From contig OY969623.1 in the NCBI GenBank assembly GCA_963701675.1, positions 8,122,001 through 8,186,000 of the forward strand: a stretch of DNA of 64,000 bases, given 5' to 3'. The position numbers and the translations under genes were made by a program. The stretch comes from G963701675 sp963701675. GTDB taxonomy: Bacteria > Planctomycetota > Planctomycetia > Gemmatales > Gemmataceae. Positions 63,536 through 64,000 of the stretch are shown in pieces. The notes beneath the pieces were generated by a model. That model did not search any database. It saw only the letters and a list, made by a program, of their open reading frames with translations, and was not told where the DNA came from. How positions within the stretch are numbered: position 1 is the stretch's first letter; each line of letters starts with the position of its first letter.

Positions 63536-64000
63536 TTAGTCGGTCTTCGCGAACGTCTCACGAAATCCACGAACGTGCTCCGCCAGAAAAGCCTTCAGCT
63601 TCGCCGCGTGAACATGTCCCTCCTGCTGGAAAATCAGTCGGATGAGATCACCGTCGTTTCGATTGCCGTTAATCGACGGTGAGATGCCGAACGATTCCAC
63701 CTGACTCAGGTTGAACTGGCCGCTCTTGCCCAAGAACCGGCAATCCAGGCCGGAAACATCCTTGGTGCACCACTGTGCCCAAGCACGGCTCACGCCTGGA
63801 ACCGTGATGCTGATCGCGATTCGGTTGTCCCAGTGCACTTCCAATTTCGGCTCGATCTCGCGCATGAGGTTGAGCAAACGCGGCAGCAGCGCCCGATCCC
63901 ATTCGACCTTGCGACCGGGTTTGAATCCCTTATCGCCGAGATGCCAGCGCTCTCCATTGATCTTCCAGGGCATGAGATCTTCGAGCTTGGTTTGCAATTT
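63536..64000 (-). CDS. Partial protein at right edge, C-terminal part only
   Basis: The frame stays open to the right edge of the window, so the 5' part is missing. The visible 154 residues are KLQTKLEDLMPWKINGERW-type sequence (PWKINGERWHLGDKGF), then PGRKVEWDRALLPRLLNLMREIEPKLEVHWDNRIAISITV, and a DLIRLIFQQEGHVHAAKLKAFLAEH segment. This resembles C-terminal extensions on UvrA-like ATPases in some planctomycetes, as far as can be judged from memory, but no ATPase motif lies within the window. The internal Met at 63997 is not taken as a start. Confidence 0.5.
   Translation of the reverse strand, partial: KLQTKLEDLMPWKINGERWHLGDKGFKPGRKVEWDRALLPRLLNLMREIEPKLEVHWDNRIAISITVPGVSRAWAQWCTKDVSGLDCRFLGKSGQFNLSQVESFGISPSINGNRNDGDLIRLIFQQEGHVHAAKLKAFLAEHVRGFRETFAKTD

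Overview
The window looks like a chromosomal segment of a planctomycete, most likely from the Gemmata-like group. The signs are three copies of the DUF1559 'pseudopilin-like' family (N-terminal FTLIELLVVIAIIGVL helix), two of them paired with a small Cys-anchored lipoprotein; exported proteins carrying a planctomycete-style LExR..PA leader; Calx-beta/DNRLRE surface proteins; and a moderately GC-rich sequence with many secreted proteins of unknown function. No rRNA operon or CRISPR array was seen.

Layout. 1-9.3 kb: amidohydrolase (partial), MaoC hydratase, a pentameric ligand-gated ion channel relative, an alpha/beta hydrolase, two tandem secreted paralogues, an EF-hand protein, a DUF1559 plus lipoprotein pair and a large exported DUF1223-like protein. 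9.3-22.6 kb: an accessory stretch with gene remnants and broken genes (phoD start, a giant Calx-beta protein, an arsC-like phosphatase, a DUF1559 gene, a transglutaminase/cyclase-repeat chimera). It ends in a two-regulator plus tyrosine integrase module abutting the 3' end of tRNA-Ser(GCU), so it is probably a decayed integrative element. 22.8-31.8 kb: small exported and membrane proteins, L-2-hydroxyglutarate oxidase, a dTDP-rhamnose/glycosyltransferase cluster and an MFS permease. 31.8-36.6 kb: nrdR, an ATP-cone/NrdD-like protein, citrate synthase and seryl-tRNA synthetase, all on the minus strand. 36.8-47 kb: a GH10-like protein, an outer-membrane protein, a HEPN-like pair, and a minus-strand run of exported proteins leading into glpK-glpD. 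47.3-51.1 kb: a plus-strand redox cluster: beta-propeller di-heme cytochrome c peroxidase, redoxin, a thioredoxin-like lipoprotein with an in-frame TGA at the first active-site Cys, and a bacterioferritin-comigratory-type peroxiredoxin. 51-64 kb: membrane proteins, Rieske ferredoxin, CYTH protein, panC, mgtE, glmS, a PaaI thioesterase, exported proteins, DUF1559, an unusual sigma factor and a partial gene at the right edge.

The most interesting signal is at 49951-50478. The TGA sits exactly where a thioredoxin-fold CxxC motif has its first Cys (giving UxxC), the reading frame continues with clear homology, and a perfect 6-bp hairpin with a GGUCG loop lies 29 nt downstream. This fits a bacterial selenocysteine insertion element, so the gene is a candidate selenoprotein. 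The main caution is that about nine genes in the window, including glpD, carry single-base frameshifts, which points to residual indel errors in the assembly as well as real decay. A TGC/TGA miscall therefore has to be excluded first.
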